Shown: positions 27,498 through 36,979 of the stretch, one piece after another | Position numbering within the stretch: position 1 is the stretch's first letter | Layout of the letters: every line of letters begins with the position of its first letter | Source: Solwaraspora sp. WMMD406 | GTDB lineage: Bacteria; Actinomycetota; Actinomycetes; Mycobacteriales; Micromonosporaceae | NCBI RefSeq assembly: GCF_029626025.1 | Contig: NZ_JARUBF010000001.1 | Location: forward strand, 2,294,001-2,358,000 | Direction: 5' to 3' | Length of the DNA stretch: 64,000 nt | The notes under the pieces: model-generated | Databases searched by the model: none | The model's input: the letters and a program-made list of their open reading frames with translations, nothing else | What the model was told of the DNA's origin: nothing | Position numbers and translations under genes: made by a program

Positions 27498-27533
27498 CGT
27501 GCGCCCGGCAGCTGACCAGCTGCCGGGCGCACG
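27498..27533. terminator. 17-bp perfect hairpin
   Basis: Arms cgtgcgcccggcagctg (27498-27514) and cagctgccgggcgcacg (27517-27533) pair exactly, separated by 2 nt. It lies about 55 nt downstream of the oxidoreductase stop on the minus strand, so it is probably that gene's terminator. Confidence 0.75.
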
Positions 27534-27587
27534 GCCATCGGGAGGGGGAAGGTCGGCGGCTCGATCACGTCAAGGCGGCGGCCCCGC

Positions 27588-29120
27588 TCACGTTGTGGGC
27601 AGGTCGCGTGGTTCCAGCGGGCGGGTGGCAGGTCCGTGCAGGACGGTGCCGTCGGGTGCGAAGCGGGATCCGTGACAGGGGCAGTCCCAGCTCTGCTCGG
27701 CGTCGTTGAAGGCCACCAGACAGCCCAGGTGGGTGCAGGTGGCCGAGACCGCCCGCAGCGTTCCGTCGGCGTCCCGGTGCACCGCGCACCGGGCACCGTC
27801 GAGTCGGACGATCGCGCCGCCACCGGGTGGCAGCTGCGCCAGGGTGTCGGCGTGGCCGGCCCGATGCAGCCGGTCGCCGACGAAATGCTTGGCGACCTCG
27901 GCGTTGGCGCGCAGGAAGGTGCCGGCTTCGGCGGTCGGACGCAGCCGACGGGGGTCGAACAGGTCGCTCCAGGACGGCGGCGTACCGTCGATCCGGGCCG
28001 CGATCAGTTTGCCCGCGAGCACGCCGTTGCTCATTCCCCAACCGCCGAATCCGGTCGCCACCCACACCCGCTCGCCGCCGGGACGCAACTGCCCGATGTA
28101 CGGCAGCCGGTCGGTCGTGTCGTTGTCCTGCGCCGCCCAGCGGTACGTCGGCGACCGGACCGCGAAGCGCGCCTCGGTCCAGTCGGCGAGCCGTCGCCAG
28201 CGTTCGGTGACCGATCCGGTGCCCGGGGTGAAGCTTTCCCCGGTGACGATCAGCAGCCGTTGGCCGTCGCGGTACGGCGCGGTCCGTACCGACCTGGTGT
28301 TCTCCTCGGTGGTCAGATACATGCCGTGCGGGTCCTGGCCGGCCGGGATCGGCGCGGCGACGACCAGTTCACGGTGCGGGCTCAGGCGGGCGAAGAGCCC
28401 GGCCCGGTCGAAGATCGGATAATGGGTGGCGACCACCACGTGATCGGCCGTGACGGTCTGCCCGGTCGCGGTGGTCAGCCGGTGCGGGTCGCCTTCGTCG
28501 AGCCCGGTGACCCGGCAGTGTTCGAAGACCTGGCCGCCGCGTCGCAGCAGGTCGGCGACCAGCGCGAGCAGGAACCGCCGGGGATGGAACTGCGCCTGGT
28601 TCTCCACCCGGATCGCGGCGGCGACGGGGAACGGCAGCCCGGTCTCGGTCACCAGCGACGCGGCCAGGCCCGACTCGCGCGCGGCGGCCACCTCGGCCTC
28701 GATCTGTCCGACCTGGTCGGGCTCGGTGACATAGGTGTACGCCGGCAGCCGCTCCAGCTCACAATCGATGCCCAGTTCGGCGCTGACCGTCGCGACGTGT
28801 TCCACCGCGTCGAGCTGGGACTGGGCGTACTGCCGGGCGGTGTCCTGGCCGAACGTCGACCGCAGGTGGTGGTAGACGCCGGTGTGCGCGGCGGTCAGCT
28901 TGGCGGTGGTGTGGCCGGTGGTACCGGCCGCCACCCGGTCGGCCTCCAACAGCACCACCTGGCGTCCGGTGCGGGCGATCTCCCAGGCCGCACAGATCCC
29001 GGCGATGCCGGCGCCGATCAGGGCGACCTCGGTGCGCGGCGATTCGGTCAGCGACGGGTACGCGGTCGCCGACGTCGAATCCATCCAGTACGAGGTGGGC
29101 CGTCCACTCAGCGACTCCAT
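27588..29120 (-). CDS. FAD-dependent oxidoreductase with C-terminal Rieske [2Fe-2S] domain
   Basis: This is a redox protein of about 510 aa combining a DAO-type flavin domain with a Rieske cluster domain. The N-terminal dinucleotide-binding motif is ALIGAGIAGICAAWE, followed by VVLLEADRVAAGTTGHTTAK. A second flavin-contact block is VWVATGFGGWGMSNGVLAGKL. The Rieske ligands are CTHLGC (about residue 455) and CPCHGSRF (about 475). The domain order matches known actinobacterial FAD/Rieske proteins whose electron acceptor is undefined. ATG 29120 follows GGAAGGG; an ATG four codons upstream (29132) is also possible. It is adjacent to csoR in the same direction, but a link to copper is not evident. 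Confidence 0.9.
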   Translation of the reverse strand: MESLSGRPTSYWMDSTSATAYPSLTESPRTEVALIGAGIAGICAAWEIARTGRQVVLLEADRVAAGTTGHTTAKLTAAHTGVYHHLRSTFGQDTARQYAQSQLDAVEHVATVSAELGIDCELERLPAYTYVTEPDQVGQIEAEVAAARESGLAASLVTETGLPFPVAAAIRVENQAQFHPRRFLLALVADLLRRGGQVFEHCRVTGLDEGDPHRLTTATGQTVTADHVVVATHYPIFDRAGLFARLSPHRELVVAAPIPAGQDPHGMYLTTEENTRSVRTAPYRDGQRLLIVTGESFTPGTGSVTERWRRLADWTEARFAVRSPTYRWAAQDNDTTDRLPYIGQLRPGGERVWVATGFGGWGMSNGVLAGKLIAARIDGTPPSWSDLFDPRRLRPTAEAGTFLRANAEVAKHFVGDRLHRAGHADTLAQLPPGGGAIVRLDGARCAVHRDADGTLRAVSATCTHLGCLVAFNDAEQSWDCPCHGSRFAPDGTVLHGPATRPLEPRDLPTT

Positions 29121-29212
29121 GGACCCTTCCATACCCGCCGCCCGTCGTTTGATGCGGGTCGGGCGGATCGCGGTCCGTGAGTGGCCGTGGGCGGGGTCTG
29201 ACGGAGACGGGG

Positions 29213-29512
29213 TCAGCCGCGCTTCATCAGCCGGCCGACAGCCGCCATCATCTCGGTGGTCATCTCCTCGGCCTGGCCGGTCTCGGCACCCTTGTGCATG
29301 CAGTGCCGGGCGTGGTCGTCGAGCAGCCCGAGGGCGACCTTGTCCAGCGCGGCCTGAATGGCGCTGATCTGGGTCAGGATGTCGATGCAGTAGCGGTCGC
29401 TCTCCACCATCCGCTCGATCCCACGGACCTGGCCTTCGACGCGGCGTAGCCGGGCGAGGAGCTGCTCCTTGGTGGCGGTGTAGCCGCGTTCGACGGTAGC
29501 CATGTCGTCCAT
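29213..29512 (-). CDS. csoR: Copper-sensing repressor CsoR
   Basis: This is an all-helical metal-sensing repressor of about 96-99 aa. It represses copper-efflux genes and releases DNA when Cu(I) binds. The ligand pattern is visible: Cys in ESDRYCIDIL, then His and Cys in DDHARHCMHKG, the X-C-H-C fingerprint of copper sensors. LLARLRRVEGQVRGIERMV is the family N-terminal helix. ATG 29512 lies 1 nt after the copA stop; ATG 29503 is the alternative start. It is the last gene of the copper operon, with an additional operator-like site just upstream inside copA. Confidence 0.93.
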   Translation of the reverse strand: MDDMATVERGYTATKEQLLARLRRVEGQVRGIERMVESDRYCIDILTQISAIQAALDKVALGLLDDHARHCMHKGAETGQAEEMTTEMMAAVGRLMKRG

Positions 29513-29513
29513 C

Positions 29514-32000
29514 CTACGCCGGAACCCCCGGGGGGTATCTACTCTCGTGGTTCGGTCGCCGGTCGGCCGTCGTCGACCCTTGGAAGCGCCGTAGCCGCAG
29601 GCTGTTGGCCACGACGAACACCGACGACAACGCCATCGCCGCACCGGCGATCATCGGGTTGAGCAATCCGGTGACGGCCAGCGGCAGCGCCGTCACGTTG
29701 TAGGCGAAGGCCCAGAACAGGTTGCCCCTGATCGTGCCCAGCGTCGCCCGGGACAGCCGGATCGCGTCCGGTGCCACCGCCAGGTCGCCCCGGACCAGAG
29801 TCAGGTCGGCCGCCTCGATCGCGACGTCCGTCCCGGTGCCCATCGCCAGGCCGAGATCGGCGCGGGCCAGCGCGGCGGCGTCGTTGACCCCGTCACCGAC
29901 CATCGCGACCACCCGGCCGTCGGCCTGGAGCCGGGCCACCACGTCGGCCTTCTCGGCCGGCAGCACCTCGGCGATCACCTCGTCGATGCCCACCTCGGCC
30001 GCCACCGCCCGCGCGACGGTCGCGTTGTCCCCGGTCAGCAGCACCGGACGAAGGCCGAGCCGGCGCAGGTCGGCGACCGCCGCCGCACTCGCCGGTTTCA
30101 CCGTGTCGGCGACCGCCAGCACAGCCCGCGCCACGCCGTCCCAGGCGACCAGCACCGTGGTCCGCCCGGCTCCGGCGTCGGCCGCCGCCGCGCTGGCCAA
30201 CTCGTCGGGCACATCGATCCGTTCCCGGGCGAGCAGGGCGGCCCGCCCGACCAGCACGTCGTGCCCGTCGACCCGGCCCCGTACCCCCAGTCCCGCGACG
30301 GCGCGGAAGTCCTGGACCACCGGCGACCCGACGCGCTGGCGGATGGCGCCGCCCGCCGAGCAGCCCTCGGCGGCGGCGTCGGTGGCGACCCCGGCGGCGG
30401 CACCGGCGGTGATCGCCCTGGCCACCGGATGCTCGGACGCCTCCTCGACCGCGGCGGCCAGCCGCAGCGCCTCGACCCGGTCCACCCCGGCGGCGGCCGT
30501 CACCGCCACCAGCGCCATCCGGCCGGTGGTGACCGTGCCGGTCTTGTCCAGCAGCACGGTGTCCACCCGGCGGGTCGATTCCAACACCTGCGGCCCTCTG
30601 ATCAGGATGCCGAGCTGAGCGCCCCGGCCGGTGCCGACCAGCAACGCCATCGGCGTCGCCAGGCCCAGCGCGCACGGGCAGGCGATGATCAGCACCGCGA
30701 CGGCGGCGGTGAACGCCATCGCCGTACCGCTGCCCGCGCCCAGCCAGAACCCGAGCGTGAGGACGGCCAGCACGATCACCACCGGGACGAACACACCGGA
30801 GATCCGGTCCGCCAGCCGTTGCACCTGCGCCTTGCCGGTCTGCGCCTGCTCCACCAGCCTGGCCATCTGCGCCAGCTGGGTCTGCGCCCCGACCCGGGTT
30901 GCCCGGACGACGAGCCGGCCGCCGGCGTTGACCGTCGCGCCGGTCACCTGATCGCCCGGACCGACCTCGACCGGCACCGACTCGCCGGTCAGCATCGAGG
31001 CGTCCACCGCAGACGTGCCCTCCTCGACCAGCCCGTCGGTGGCGATCTTCTCGCCCGGACGGACGACGAACCGATCGCCGACGGCCAACCAGTCGATCGG
31101 GATCCGGGTCTCGACGCCGTCGCGCAGCACCCCCACGTCCTTGGCACCGAGGTGGAGCAGTGCCCGCAGTGCCGCCCCGGCCCGGCGCTTGGACCGGGCT
31201 TCGAAGTAGCGTCCGGCCAGCAGAAACGAGGTGACCCCGGCGGCGACCTCCAGGTAGATGTTGCCGCTGCCGTCCGTACGGGTGACCGCGAGACTGAAAC
31301 CGTGGGTCATGCCCGGTTCGCCCGCGGAGCCGAGGAACAGCGCCCACACCGACCACGTGAACGCCGCCAGGGTGCCCATCGACACCAAGGTGTCCATCGT
31401 GGCTTCGCCATGACTCAGGTTGGCCCAGGCCGCGCGGTGGAACGGTGCTCCGCCGTACGCCACGACCGGCCCGGCGAGCGCCAACGACAGCCACTGCCAG
31501 TGGGTGAACTGCCACGCCGGGACCATGGCGAGCAGCACCACCGGCACGGTCAGCGCGGCGGTCACCGCCAGCCGTCGCCCCAGGGCGTCCGGCCCGGTCG
31601 GCTCGGCCGGCCCGGTCGGCTCGACGTCCGTCGCTGGCGCGGTCGAGTCGTCGCCGGGTCCCGACACCGGTCGGGAAGCGGCCGGCGGCACCGTCGCGGT
31701 GTATCCGGCCTGCCGTACCGCCGCGATCAGATCCTCGGCGCCGACGTCTCCGGTGACCTCGACCGAAGCCTTCTCGGTGGCGAAGTTGACGGTCGCGGCC
31801 ACCCCGGTCATCCGGTTGAGCTTTTTTTCGATACGAGTGGCGCAGGTGGCGCAGGTCATCCCCTCGATCGCCAGATCGATGCGGACGCCGGGGGCCACGG
31901 TCGCGGCGGTGGCCGACCCGACGTGGCCGGGGGGCGGAGGCGCCGTCGGAGGTGTCGTCGGAGGCGCCGTCGGAGGTGTCGTCGGAGCTGTCTCAGTCAT
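29514..32000 (-). CDS. copA: Cu(I)-translocating P-type ATPase
   Basis: This is an 828-aa copper-exporting P1B-ATPase. One N-terminal metal-binding domain carries GMTCATC (about residue 48), preceded by an unusual Pro/Thr repeat ([18 protein letters not shown]). Membrane and catalytic motifs follow in order: [18 protein letters not shown] (CPC), [23 protein letters not shown] and [15 protein letters not shown] 32000 overlaps the stop of the upstream gene by 8 nt. It belongs to a copZ-hypothetical-copA-csoR operon and exports cytosolic Cu(I). Confidence 0.95.
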   Translation of the reverse strand: MTETAPTTPPTAPPTTPPTAPPPPGHVGSATAATVAPGVRIDLAIEGMTCATCATRIEKKLNRMTGVAATVNFATEKASVEVTGDVGAEDLIAAVRQAGYTATVPPAASRPVSGPGDDSTAPATDVEPTGPAEPTGPDALGRRLAVTAALTVPVVLLAMVPAWQFTHWQWLSLALAGPVVAYGGAPFHRAAWANLSHGEATMDTLVSMGTLAAFTWSVWALFLGSAGEPGMTHGFSLAVTRTDGSGNIYLEVAAGVTSFLLAGRYFEARSKRRAGAALRALLHLGAKDVGVLRDGVETRIPIDWLAVGDRFVVRPGEKIATDGLVEEGTSAVDASMLTGESVPVEVGPGDQVTGATVNAGGRLVVRATRVGAQTQLAQMARLVEQAQTGKAQVQRLADRISGVFVPVVIVLAVLTLGFWLGAGSGTAMAFTAAVAVLIIACPCALGLATPMALLVGTGRGAQLGILIRGPQVLESTRRVDTVLLDKTGTVTTGRMALVAVTAAAGVDRVEALRLAAAVEEASEHPVARAITAGAAAGVATDAAAEGCSAGGAIRQRVGSPVVQDFRAVAGLGVRGRVDGHDVLVGRAALLARERIDVPDELASAAAADAGAGRTTVLVAWDGVARAVLAVADTVKPASAAAVADLRRLGLRPVLLTGDNATVARAVAAEVGIDEVIAEVLPAEKADVVARLQADGRVVAMVGDGVNDAAALARADLGLAMGTGTDVAIEAADLTLVRGDLAVAPDAIRLSRATLGTIRGNLFWAFAYNVTALPLAVTGLLNPMIAGAAMALSSVFVVANSLRLRRFQGSTTADRRPNHESRYPPGVPA
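29523..29538. promoter_or_regulatory. CsoR-type operator within the 3' end of copA
   Basis: ATACCCCCCGGGGGTT on the minus strand matches the C-tract/G-tract palindrome bound by CsoR proteins. It encodes part of the last codons of copA (Tyr-Pro-Pro-Gly-Val) and lies 11 nt upstream of the csoR start, so it probably gives csoR its own autoregulated promoter. Confidence 0.75.
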
Positions 32001-32976
32001 CGGCGGGCCCATCGGGGTCGTTCTCGGCGAGCATGGTGAACGCGGCGGCGTGCACCTGCCCGGCGTGCTGGAATTCCAGGAACAGGCGGTACGTCCCGGC
32101 GCTGGGCACCTCGACGTGGAACCCCAGCCGGCCGTCCTGCTCGGCGGTGTCGGGGTCGTCGGGCAACGGCTCGGGATGGATGTGCAGGTAGGCCAGGTCA
32201 CCCGCGCGCAACGCCACCAGGTGCCCGTACGCCCCGAGGTAGGGCTGCAGGTCGGTGACCGGTGCGCCGTCCCGCGTGACCATGGCGGTCAGCATTGTGC
32301 CGGCACCGGGGCGGAGCGTGCCGGTGACGCTCACCTGGTAGCCGTCGACATCGACCTGGCGCACCGGCTCCGGCACCGGTACGGGCTGGTAGTCGCCGGC
32401 GACCGGAAGGTCGACGCCGAGGGTGATCGAGTGATCGGTGCCGACCGGCTGGAACTCGGTGAAGAGCCGGTACTGTCCCGCGTCGGGGAGGGCGAGCCGT
32501 TGCCGCCAGGTACCGTCCGCGTCCCGCCGGGGATGCAGGTGCTGGAAACCGGTGAGATCCCGACGGACCACGATGAGATGCAGGTCTCGTTCGTGGGTGG
32601 GGGTGTAGGCCGTCACTGGTTGGCCGTCCGGTCCCAGGATCCGGAAGGCGAGCTCGCCCGGCGTGCCCGGAGCCAGCGGGTCGGTGGCCAGCGGGACCAA
32701 CTGGTAGCCGGCCTGGACCACCCGCAGCCCGCCCAGGGTGTCGCTTCCGTCCGGGACGGCCGGTACGGGCCGGTCCTGGGCGGTCGGGTGGTCGTCGTGG
32801 GTCTGGTCGTCGTGGGCGGGCCCGTCCTGGGTCTGGTCGGTGCTGGCGGTGCCGTCGCTGGCCGGGGCGATCGCGGCTGGCAGATGGGGGCCGACCAGCC
32901 GGCCGGCGCCCAGCGCGAGGGCGAAGGCGACGGCCAACGCCAGCGTGTACGCGGTGAGTCTGGTCGGCGCGCGCAT
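31993..32976 (-). CDS. Membrane-anchored copper-operon protein with HxHP motifs
   Basis: This is a 327-aa protein of no named enzyme family, found in copper operons of actinobacteria. An N-terminal transmembrane segment ([19 protein letters not shown]) is followed by a His/Asp-rich linker ([11 protein letters not shown]). Two or three beta-sandwich-like repeats follow, containing FQHLHP and AYLHIHPEP. The histidine clusters and position between copZ and copA suggest extracytoplasmic copper binding. It starts 1 nt after copZ and overlaps copA by 8 nt. Function is inferred from context only. Confidence 0.85.
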   Translation of the reverse strand: MRAPTRLTAYTLALAVAFALALGAGRLVGPHLPAAIAPASDGTASTDQTQDGPAHDDQTHDDHPTAQDRPVPAVPDGSDTLGGLRVVQAGYQLVPLATDPLAPGTPGELAFRILGPDGQPVTAYTPTHERDLHLIVVRRDLTGFQHLHPRRDADGTWRQRLALPDAGQYRLFTEFQPVGTDHSITLGVDLPVAGDYQPVPVPEPVRQVDVDGYQVSVTGTLRPGAGTMLTAMVTRDGAPVTDLQPYLGAYGHLVALRAGDLAYLHIHPEPLPDDPDTAEQDGRLGFHVEVPSAGTYRLFLEFQHAGQVHAAAFTMLAENDPDGPADD

Positions 32977-32977
32977 G

Positions 32978-33184
32978 TCAGTCGGCCAGTTCGTAGCCGG
33001 CCTCGTCGATCGCGGCGGCCACCGTGGCCCGGTCGAGCGGCTGCTCGCTGTCGACCGTGGCGGTGCCGGCGCTCAGATCGACGGTGACCTGCCGTACGCC
33101 GGGCAGGTTCGACAGCTCACCGCTGACGGCCTGCACACAGTGCCCGCAGGTCATGCCCTTTACCGCGTAGGTGTCGACGGTCAT
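32978..33184 (-). CDS. copZ: Copper chaperone CopZ
   Basis: This is a small soluble HMA-domain protein of 68 aa that passes Cu(I) to CopA. GMTCGHC at residues 10-16 is the metal site, and the spacing of VTVDLSAGTATVDS is typical. ATG 33184 has GAGGAGG upstream. It is the first gene of the copper operon and lies directly behind two CsoR-type palindromes. Confidence 0.95.
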   Translation of the reverse strand: MTVDTYAVKGMTCGHCVQAVSGELSNLPGVRQVTVDLSAGTATVDSEQPLDRATVAAAIDEAGYELAD

Positions 33185-33204
33185 TCTGGCCTCCTCGGTA
33201 CGAT

Positions 33205-33219
33205 TACCCGGTTGGGGTA
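33205..33219. promoter_or_regulatory. CsoR-type operator proximal to copZ
   Basis: TACCCGGTTGGGGTA has TACCC/GGGTA arms and ends 21 nt upstream of copZ. Confidence 0.65.
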
Positions 33220-33237
33220 TCGGCTCGACCGTAACAC

Positions 33238-33254
33238 ATACCCCCAGGGGGTGT
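33238..33254. promoter_or_regulatory. CsoR-type operator distal to copZ
   Basis: ATACCCCCAGGGGGTGT is a C5-A-G5 palindrome in the form known for CsoR sites. It is spaced about 33 nt (three helical turns) centre to centre from the proximal site. Confidence 0.75.
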
Positions 33255-33259
33255 CCGGC

Positions 33260-34525
33260 TCAGCCCGTGCCGGTCGCGCGCCGGGCCCGCGCGGCGCGGC
33301 CGGCCCACCAGACGACCCCACCCACGCCGAACACAACCAGGCCGGCGGCGACCGCCGTACCAGGCAGTGTCGCGGCGAGCAGCAGACAACCGGCCAGCCC
33401 GACGGCCGGCACCAGCGGCGGCAACCGGCCCTCGTCGCGCCCCAGCGTCCACGCCGCCGCGTTCGCGATCGCGTAGTAGACCAGGACCCCGAACGAGGAG
33501 AACCCGATCGCCTCGCGCAGATCGGCCACCAGCACCAGCGCGCAGACCGTGACGCCGACCACGATCTCGGCCCGGTGGGGCACCCGACGACGGGGGTGCA
33601 CCGCGTCCAGCCCGGCCGGCAGATGCCGGCCGCGCGACATCGCGAAGACCGTCCGGGACACGCCCAGGATCAGCGCGAGCAGCGCACCGAGCGCGGCGAC
33701 CGCCGCGCCGGCGCGGACCACCGGCACCAACCAGCCCACGCCCGCCGCGTCGACCGTCGCGGCCAGCGGTGCCGTCGCGGCGGCCGTCCCGGCCGGCCCC
33801 AGGACCCGCAGTACGGCCAGCGCCACCAGCGCGTAGACGACCAGGGTCACCGCCAGCGCCACCGGGATCGCCCGGGGGATGGTCCGCTCGGGGTCGGTGA
33901 CCTCCTAGCCGAGCGTGGCGATGCGGGCGTACCCCGCGAACGCGAAGAACAGCAGGCCGGCGCCCTGCAACACCCCCCAGCCGTCGACCAGTACGGCGGC
34001 CGGTGGGGCGGCCGTACCCGGTTCGCCGGTCAGACCGGCGACCACCACCGAGGCCAGTACGAGCAGCACGAATCCGACGGCGATCCGGGTGACCAGCGCC
34101 GACCGGTGTACGCCGAGCAGGTTCAGCCCGGTCAGCGCGACCACTGCGGCGACCGCGAGCGGCCGGGCGTACTGCGGTGCGGCGTAGGCGCCGAAGGTGA
34201 GCGCCATCGCCGCGCAGGAGGCGGTCTTGCCGACCACGAAGCCCCAGCCGGCCAGATGGCCCCAGAGGTCGCCGAGCCGGCGCCGGCCGTAAACGTAGGT
34301 GCCGCCGGATTCCGGATACCGGGCGGCCAACCGGGCCGACGACATCGCGTTGCAGTACGCCACCAGCGCGGCGACCGCCAACGCGAGCGGCAACCAGGCC
34401 CCGGCCGTGGCCGCCGCCGGTGCGAAGGCGGCGAAGACTCCCGCGCCGATCATCGCGCCCAGCCCGACCACCACCGCGTCGCCGGTGCCGAGCCGGCGCG
34501 CCAACTCGCCGCCGCCGACGGTCAC
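33260..34525 (-). pseudogene. APC-family amino acid permease interrupted by an in-frame amber codon
   Basis: This would be a 421-residue APC-superfamily amino acid/polyamine transporter with about twelve hydrophobic helices. The N-terminal signature is GAMIGAGVFAAFAPAAA, then YPESGGTYVY, AGYARIATLG before the break, and EVTDPERTIPRAI after it. A TAG at 33905-33907 (codon 207) interrupts an otherwise continuous frame. The family motif normally reads with a Glu codon there, so a single GAG-to-TAG change explains it. GTG 34525 overlaps the SURF1 stop (GTGA). It is either a recent pseudogene or a sequencing error; no other damage is visible. Confidence 0.85.
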
Positions 34526-35409
34526 GGCCCGGCCGATCCCGCTTCCGCTTCCGCGCCCGCTCGACCAGCCGTGGTCGGGTCTCCGGCGGCCCGGTCTCCG
34601 ACAGCCCGGTCTCCAGCTGCTCGGTCTCGGGCGGCGGCCTCGTCGGCCGGCTTCGCCCCGCCGGTGGCCTCCCGCCGGGCCAACCAGCCGAACCCGACGA
34701 GGGTCATCGCGGCGAAGATCCACCACTGGGCCACGTATCCACCGTTCTGCCAACTGTTCTCGTGCCGGACCGCGACGGCGGCCAGCCCCGGGTCGGCCGG
34801 TGGATCCTGCTCGTCGAGCAGCACGTAGCCGCCGTGAACCGGGTACGGCAACTCGGCGGCGAGTTCCGCCGTCGCGATCCGCCGGCTTTCCAGCTGGCCG
34901 TCACGGCGGTGCACCGCCCCGGACATCTGCTCCGGCTGGCGCAGCAGCCCGGTGACGGTCACCTCGCCGGCGGGCACCGGCGGGACATCGGGCGGGGCGC
35001 TCGCCCCGCTGTCGGCGGGCGGGATCCAGCCCCGATCGACAAGTACGGCGGTGCCGTCGGCCAGCACCAGCGGGGTCACCACCTCGAAACCGACCCGGCT
35101 GTTCACCGTACGGTTGCGGATCAGCACCTCGTTGGCGCTGTCGTAGCGGCCGGTCGCCGTCACCCGGGTCCAGGTGAGGTCCGACGGCGGCGCGGGCGCG
35201 GCGGTCCCGGCAGCCCCGGCCGGCGCGGACAGCACCTCGGTCAACGGCACCGGCGACGCGTCGGCGGCGGCGTCGATCCGGTCGTTGATCGCGCTGCGCT
35301 GCTGATAGCGGTCGAGCTGCCAGTTGCCCAACTGCACCATCACCGCGGCCGCCACCAGCGCGAGCGCCAGGTAGCCCAGCCAGCGGGGGGTCAGCAGGAA
35401 CCGGTACAC
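34522..35409 (-). CDS. SURF1 family protein
   Basis: This is a membrane protein of 295 aa associated with cytochrome c oxidase assembly. It has the SURF1 layout: one N-terminal helix (WLGYLALALVAAAVMVQLGNW) ending in the signature QLDRYQQR, then an extracytoplasmic domain with VLVDRGWIPP. A C-terminal helix (WWIFAAMTLVGFGWLARR) follows. A long hydrophilic Ala/Arg/Asp tail with repeated RDRAAGDRAVGDR follows the last helix. GTG 35409 is the best-fitting start although the ribosome site is weak. It overlaps the broken permease gene by 4 nt. Confidence 0.92.
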   Translation of the reverse strand: MYRFLLTPRWLGYLALALVAAAVMVQLGNWQLDRYQQRSAINDRIDAAADASPVPLTEVLSAPAGAAGTAAPAPPSDLTWTRVTATGRYDSANEVLIRNRTVNSRVGFEVVTPLVLADGTAVLVDRGWIPPADSGASAPPDVPPVPAGEVTVTGLLRQPEQMSGAVHRRDGQLESRRIATAELAAELPYPVHGGYVLLDEQDPPADPGLAAVAVRHENSWQNGGYVAQWWIFAAMTLVGFGWLARREATGGAKPADEAAARDRAAGDRAVGDRAAGDPTTAGRAGAEAEAGSAGP

Positions 35410-35504
35410 CTGACGGAGGCTACCGGATTGCGGGCCGGTGCTCCGGCCTTCGGGCCGGGGGTGAAGGCCCGTGCTGGGAGGGCCGCCAGGGCCCGAGCAG
35501 TGTT

Positions 35505-35930
35505 CTAACCTGGCTGGTTCTGCTGCTCGATGTACTGCTTCACGGCGCTCGGCGGCGTGCCGGCGACGGAGCCGGCGAAGTACGAGCCTGACCAGAGCTT
35601 GTTGGCCCGGTAGAAGTGGCGTGCGAGGTCGGGGAATTCCTGCCGCAGGCGGCGCGACGAGACGCCCTTGAGGCTGTTGACCAGGCGGGCCACGGCGACT
35701 TTGGGTGGGTGGTTGACCAGCAGGTGGACGTGGTCGTGGCCGCCGTTGAACTCGACCAGTTCGGCCTCGAAGTCGTGGCAGACGTCCCGCATGATCTGTT
35801 CCATGCGGGTCAGGTGCCGGTCGGCGAACACCTCGTGCCGGAACTTCGTGACGAAAACCAAATGGACGTGCATCGCGAAACACAGTGCCTGCCGGTACGG
35901 ACACCTTCGAGTTCTGCCATAGACCAACAT
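35505..35930 (-). CDS. tnpA: IS200/IS605 family transposase TnpA (Y1 HUH)
   Basis: This is a single-strand transposase of 141 aa, the normal length. The HUH motif is visible as GGHDHVHLLV (about residue 64), and the nucleophilic tyrosine lies in VKQYIEQQ near the C-terminus. LVNSLKGVSSRRLRQEFP is the conserved central helix. ATG 35930 is chosen. The gene appears intact and diverges from tnpB with about 15 nt between starts. Confidence 0.93.
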   Translation of the reverse strand: MLVYGRTRRCPYRQALCFAMHVHLVFVTKFRHEVFADRHLTRMEQIMRDVCHDFEAELVEFNGGHDHVHLLVNHPPKVAVARLVNSLKGVSSRRLRQEFPDLARHFYRANKLWSGSYFAGSVAGTPPSAVKQYIEQQNQPG

Positions 35931-35945
35931 GATATCGTGTGGTTC

Positions 35946-36936
35946 GTGCAGCTCCGGTACCAGTTCCGGGTCTATCCGACACCCGACCAGCAGATCGCGC
36001 TGGCCCGGGCGTTCGGATGCGCCCGGGTGCCGGTTCCGGTCCCGTAAGGACAACCGGCAGGCTGTCCGCTTCACCCGCAACTCCCGGTTCACGGTCCTGG
36101 ACAACGGCCGTCTGCGGCTGCCGAAGATCGGCGACCTCACGGTCCGCTGGTCGAGGTCGTTGCCGTCGGACCCGTCCTCTGTGACGGTCATCCGGGACGC
36201 CGCCGGGCGGTATTTCGCCTCGTTCGTCGTCTCGTCCACGGACGAGCCGCTGCCCGAGTCGGACTCGGAAGTGGGGATCGATCTGGGGCTGACGCATTTC
36301 GCGGTCATGTCGGACGGTACGAAGGTGGCCGCACCCAGGTTCCTGCGCCGCGCGGCCCGCAAGCTCAAGCGGCTGCAACAGGCCCTGTCCCGCAAGCAGC
36401 GCGGGAGTCAGAACCGCAAGAAGGCTGTGGTGAAGGTCGCCAGGGCACACGCCCGGGTGGCCGACACCCGGCGGGACTGGCAGCACAAGCTGTCCACGAC
36501 GATCATTCGCGAGAATCAAGCGGTGTACGTCGAGGATCTGTGCGTCGTCGGTCTCGGCCGCACGAGGCTGGCGAAGTCCGTCCACGACGCGGGATGGTCG
36601 TCGTACGTCGCCATGGTGGAGTACAAGGCGGCGAGGTACGGACGCACGTTCGCCCGGGTGGACCGGTGGCTCCCGTCCACCCGGATGTGCTCGGACTGTG
36701 GCCGGGTCAACGAGAAGATGGCGCTCGACGTCCGGTCGTGGGTGTGTCCGTGTGGCGGTCTCCACGACCGGGACGTCAACGCGGCGATCAACATCAAGGC
36801 CGCCGGGCAGGCGGACTTCAACGACCGTGGAGCGCGGGTAGGACCGGGACCCGTCCCGGCACCGCGCGGTGAAACGGTAACCCACCAGAACACCGCGCGT
36901 GACACGCGCGGTGTGGCTGGAATCGCCGCCGCTTAG
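35946..36936 (+). pseudogene. tnpB: RNA-guided nuclease-family TnpB with internal deletion and frameshift
   Basis: The first 33 codons from GTG 35946 encode a normal TnpB N-terminus (VQLRYQFRVYPTPDQQIALA, then RAFGCARV) and stop at 36045. The rest of the protein is in another frame from about 36027: RFRSRKDNRQAVRFTRN, the RuvC-like GIDLGLTHFAV, VYVEDLCVVGL, a CxxC...CxCG zinc region and GLHDRDVNAAINI. Compared with usual TnpB length, roughly 80-100 residues between these parts are missing. The D-E-D catalytic residues and zinc site survive. It is probably non-functional, unless a shorter protein is made from an internal start. Confidence 0.85.
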
Positions 36937-36943
36937 GGCGGCG
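36892..36943 (+). other. Right-end hairpins of the IS605 element (possible omega-RNA scaffold)
   Basis: Hairpin one pairs accgcgcgt (36892-36900) with acgcgcggt (36904-36912). Hairpin two pairs cgccgcc (36924-36930) with ggcggcg (36937-36943) and overlaps the tnpB stop. In this family the 3' end of tnpB and the right end encode the guide RNA, whose guide would begin just past about 36952. Presence of an RNA is inferred from the family. Confidence 0.55.
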
Positions 36944-36959
36944 AGGATGTCAACAAGGC

Positions 36960-36979
36960 ACCGGTCGGTACCGACCGGT
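36960..36979. promoter_or_regulatory. Perfect 20-bp palindrome upstream of the cobB-like gene
   Basis: ACCGGTCGGTACCGACCGGT is an exact inverted repeat located a few bases after the IS right end and about 100 nt before the cobB-like start. A second imperfect palindrome (cgacggtcggaccgtcg) lies near 37014-37030. They are candidate operators, or hairpins that attracted the insertion. Confidence 0.5.

Larger units (their letters stand above)
35430..36952. mobile_element. IS200/IS605-type element with divergent tnpA and decayed tnpB
   Basis: The element lies between the SURF1 gene and the cobB-like gene. The left side holds a subterminal hairpin with a ttcg loop (ccggcc 35443-35448, ggccgg 35453-35458). 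The right side holds two hairpins ending at gcgaggatgtcaa, a sequence shape common at right ends of actinobacterial members. Exact ends are estimated. The group transposes as single-stranded DNA and makes no target duplication, so none is expected. Confidence 0.8.
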
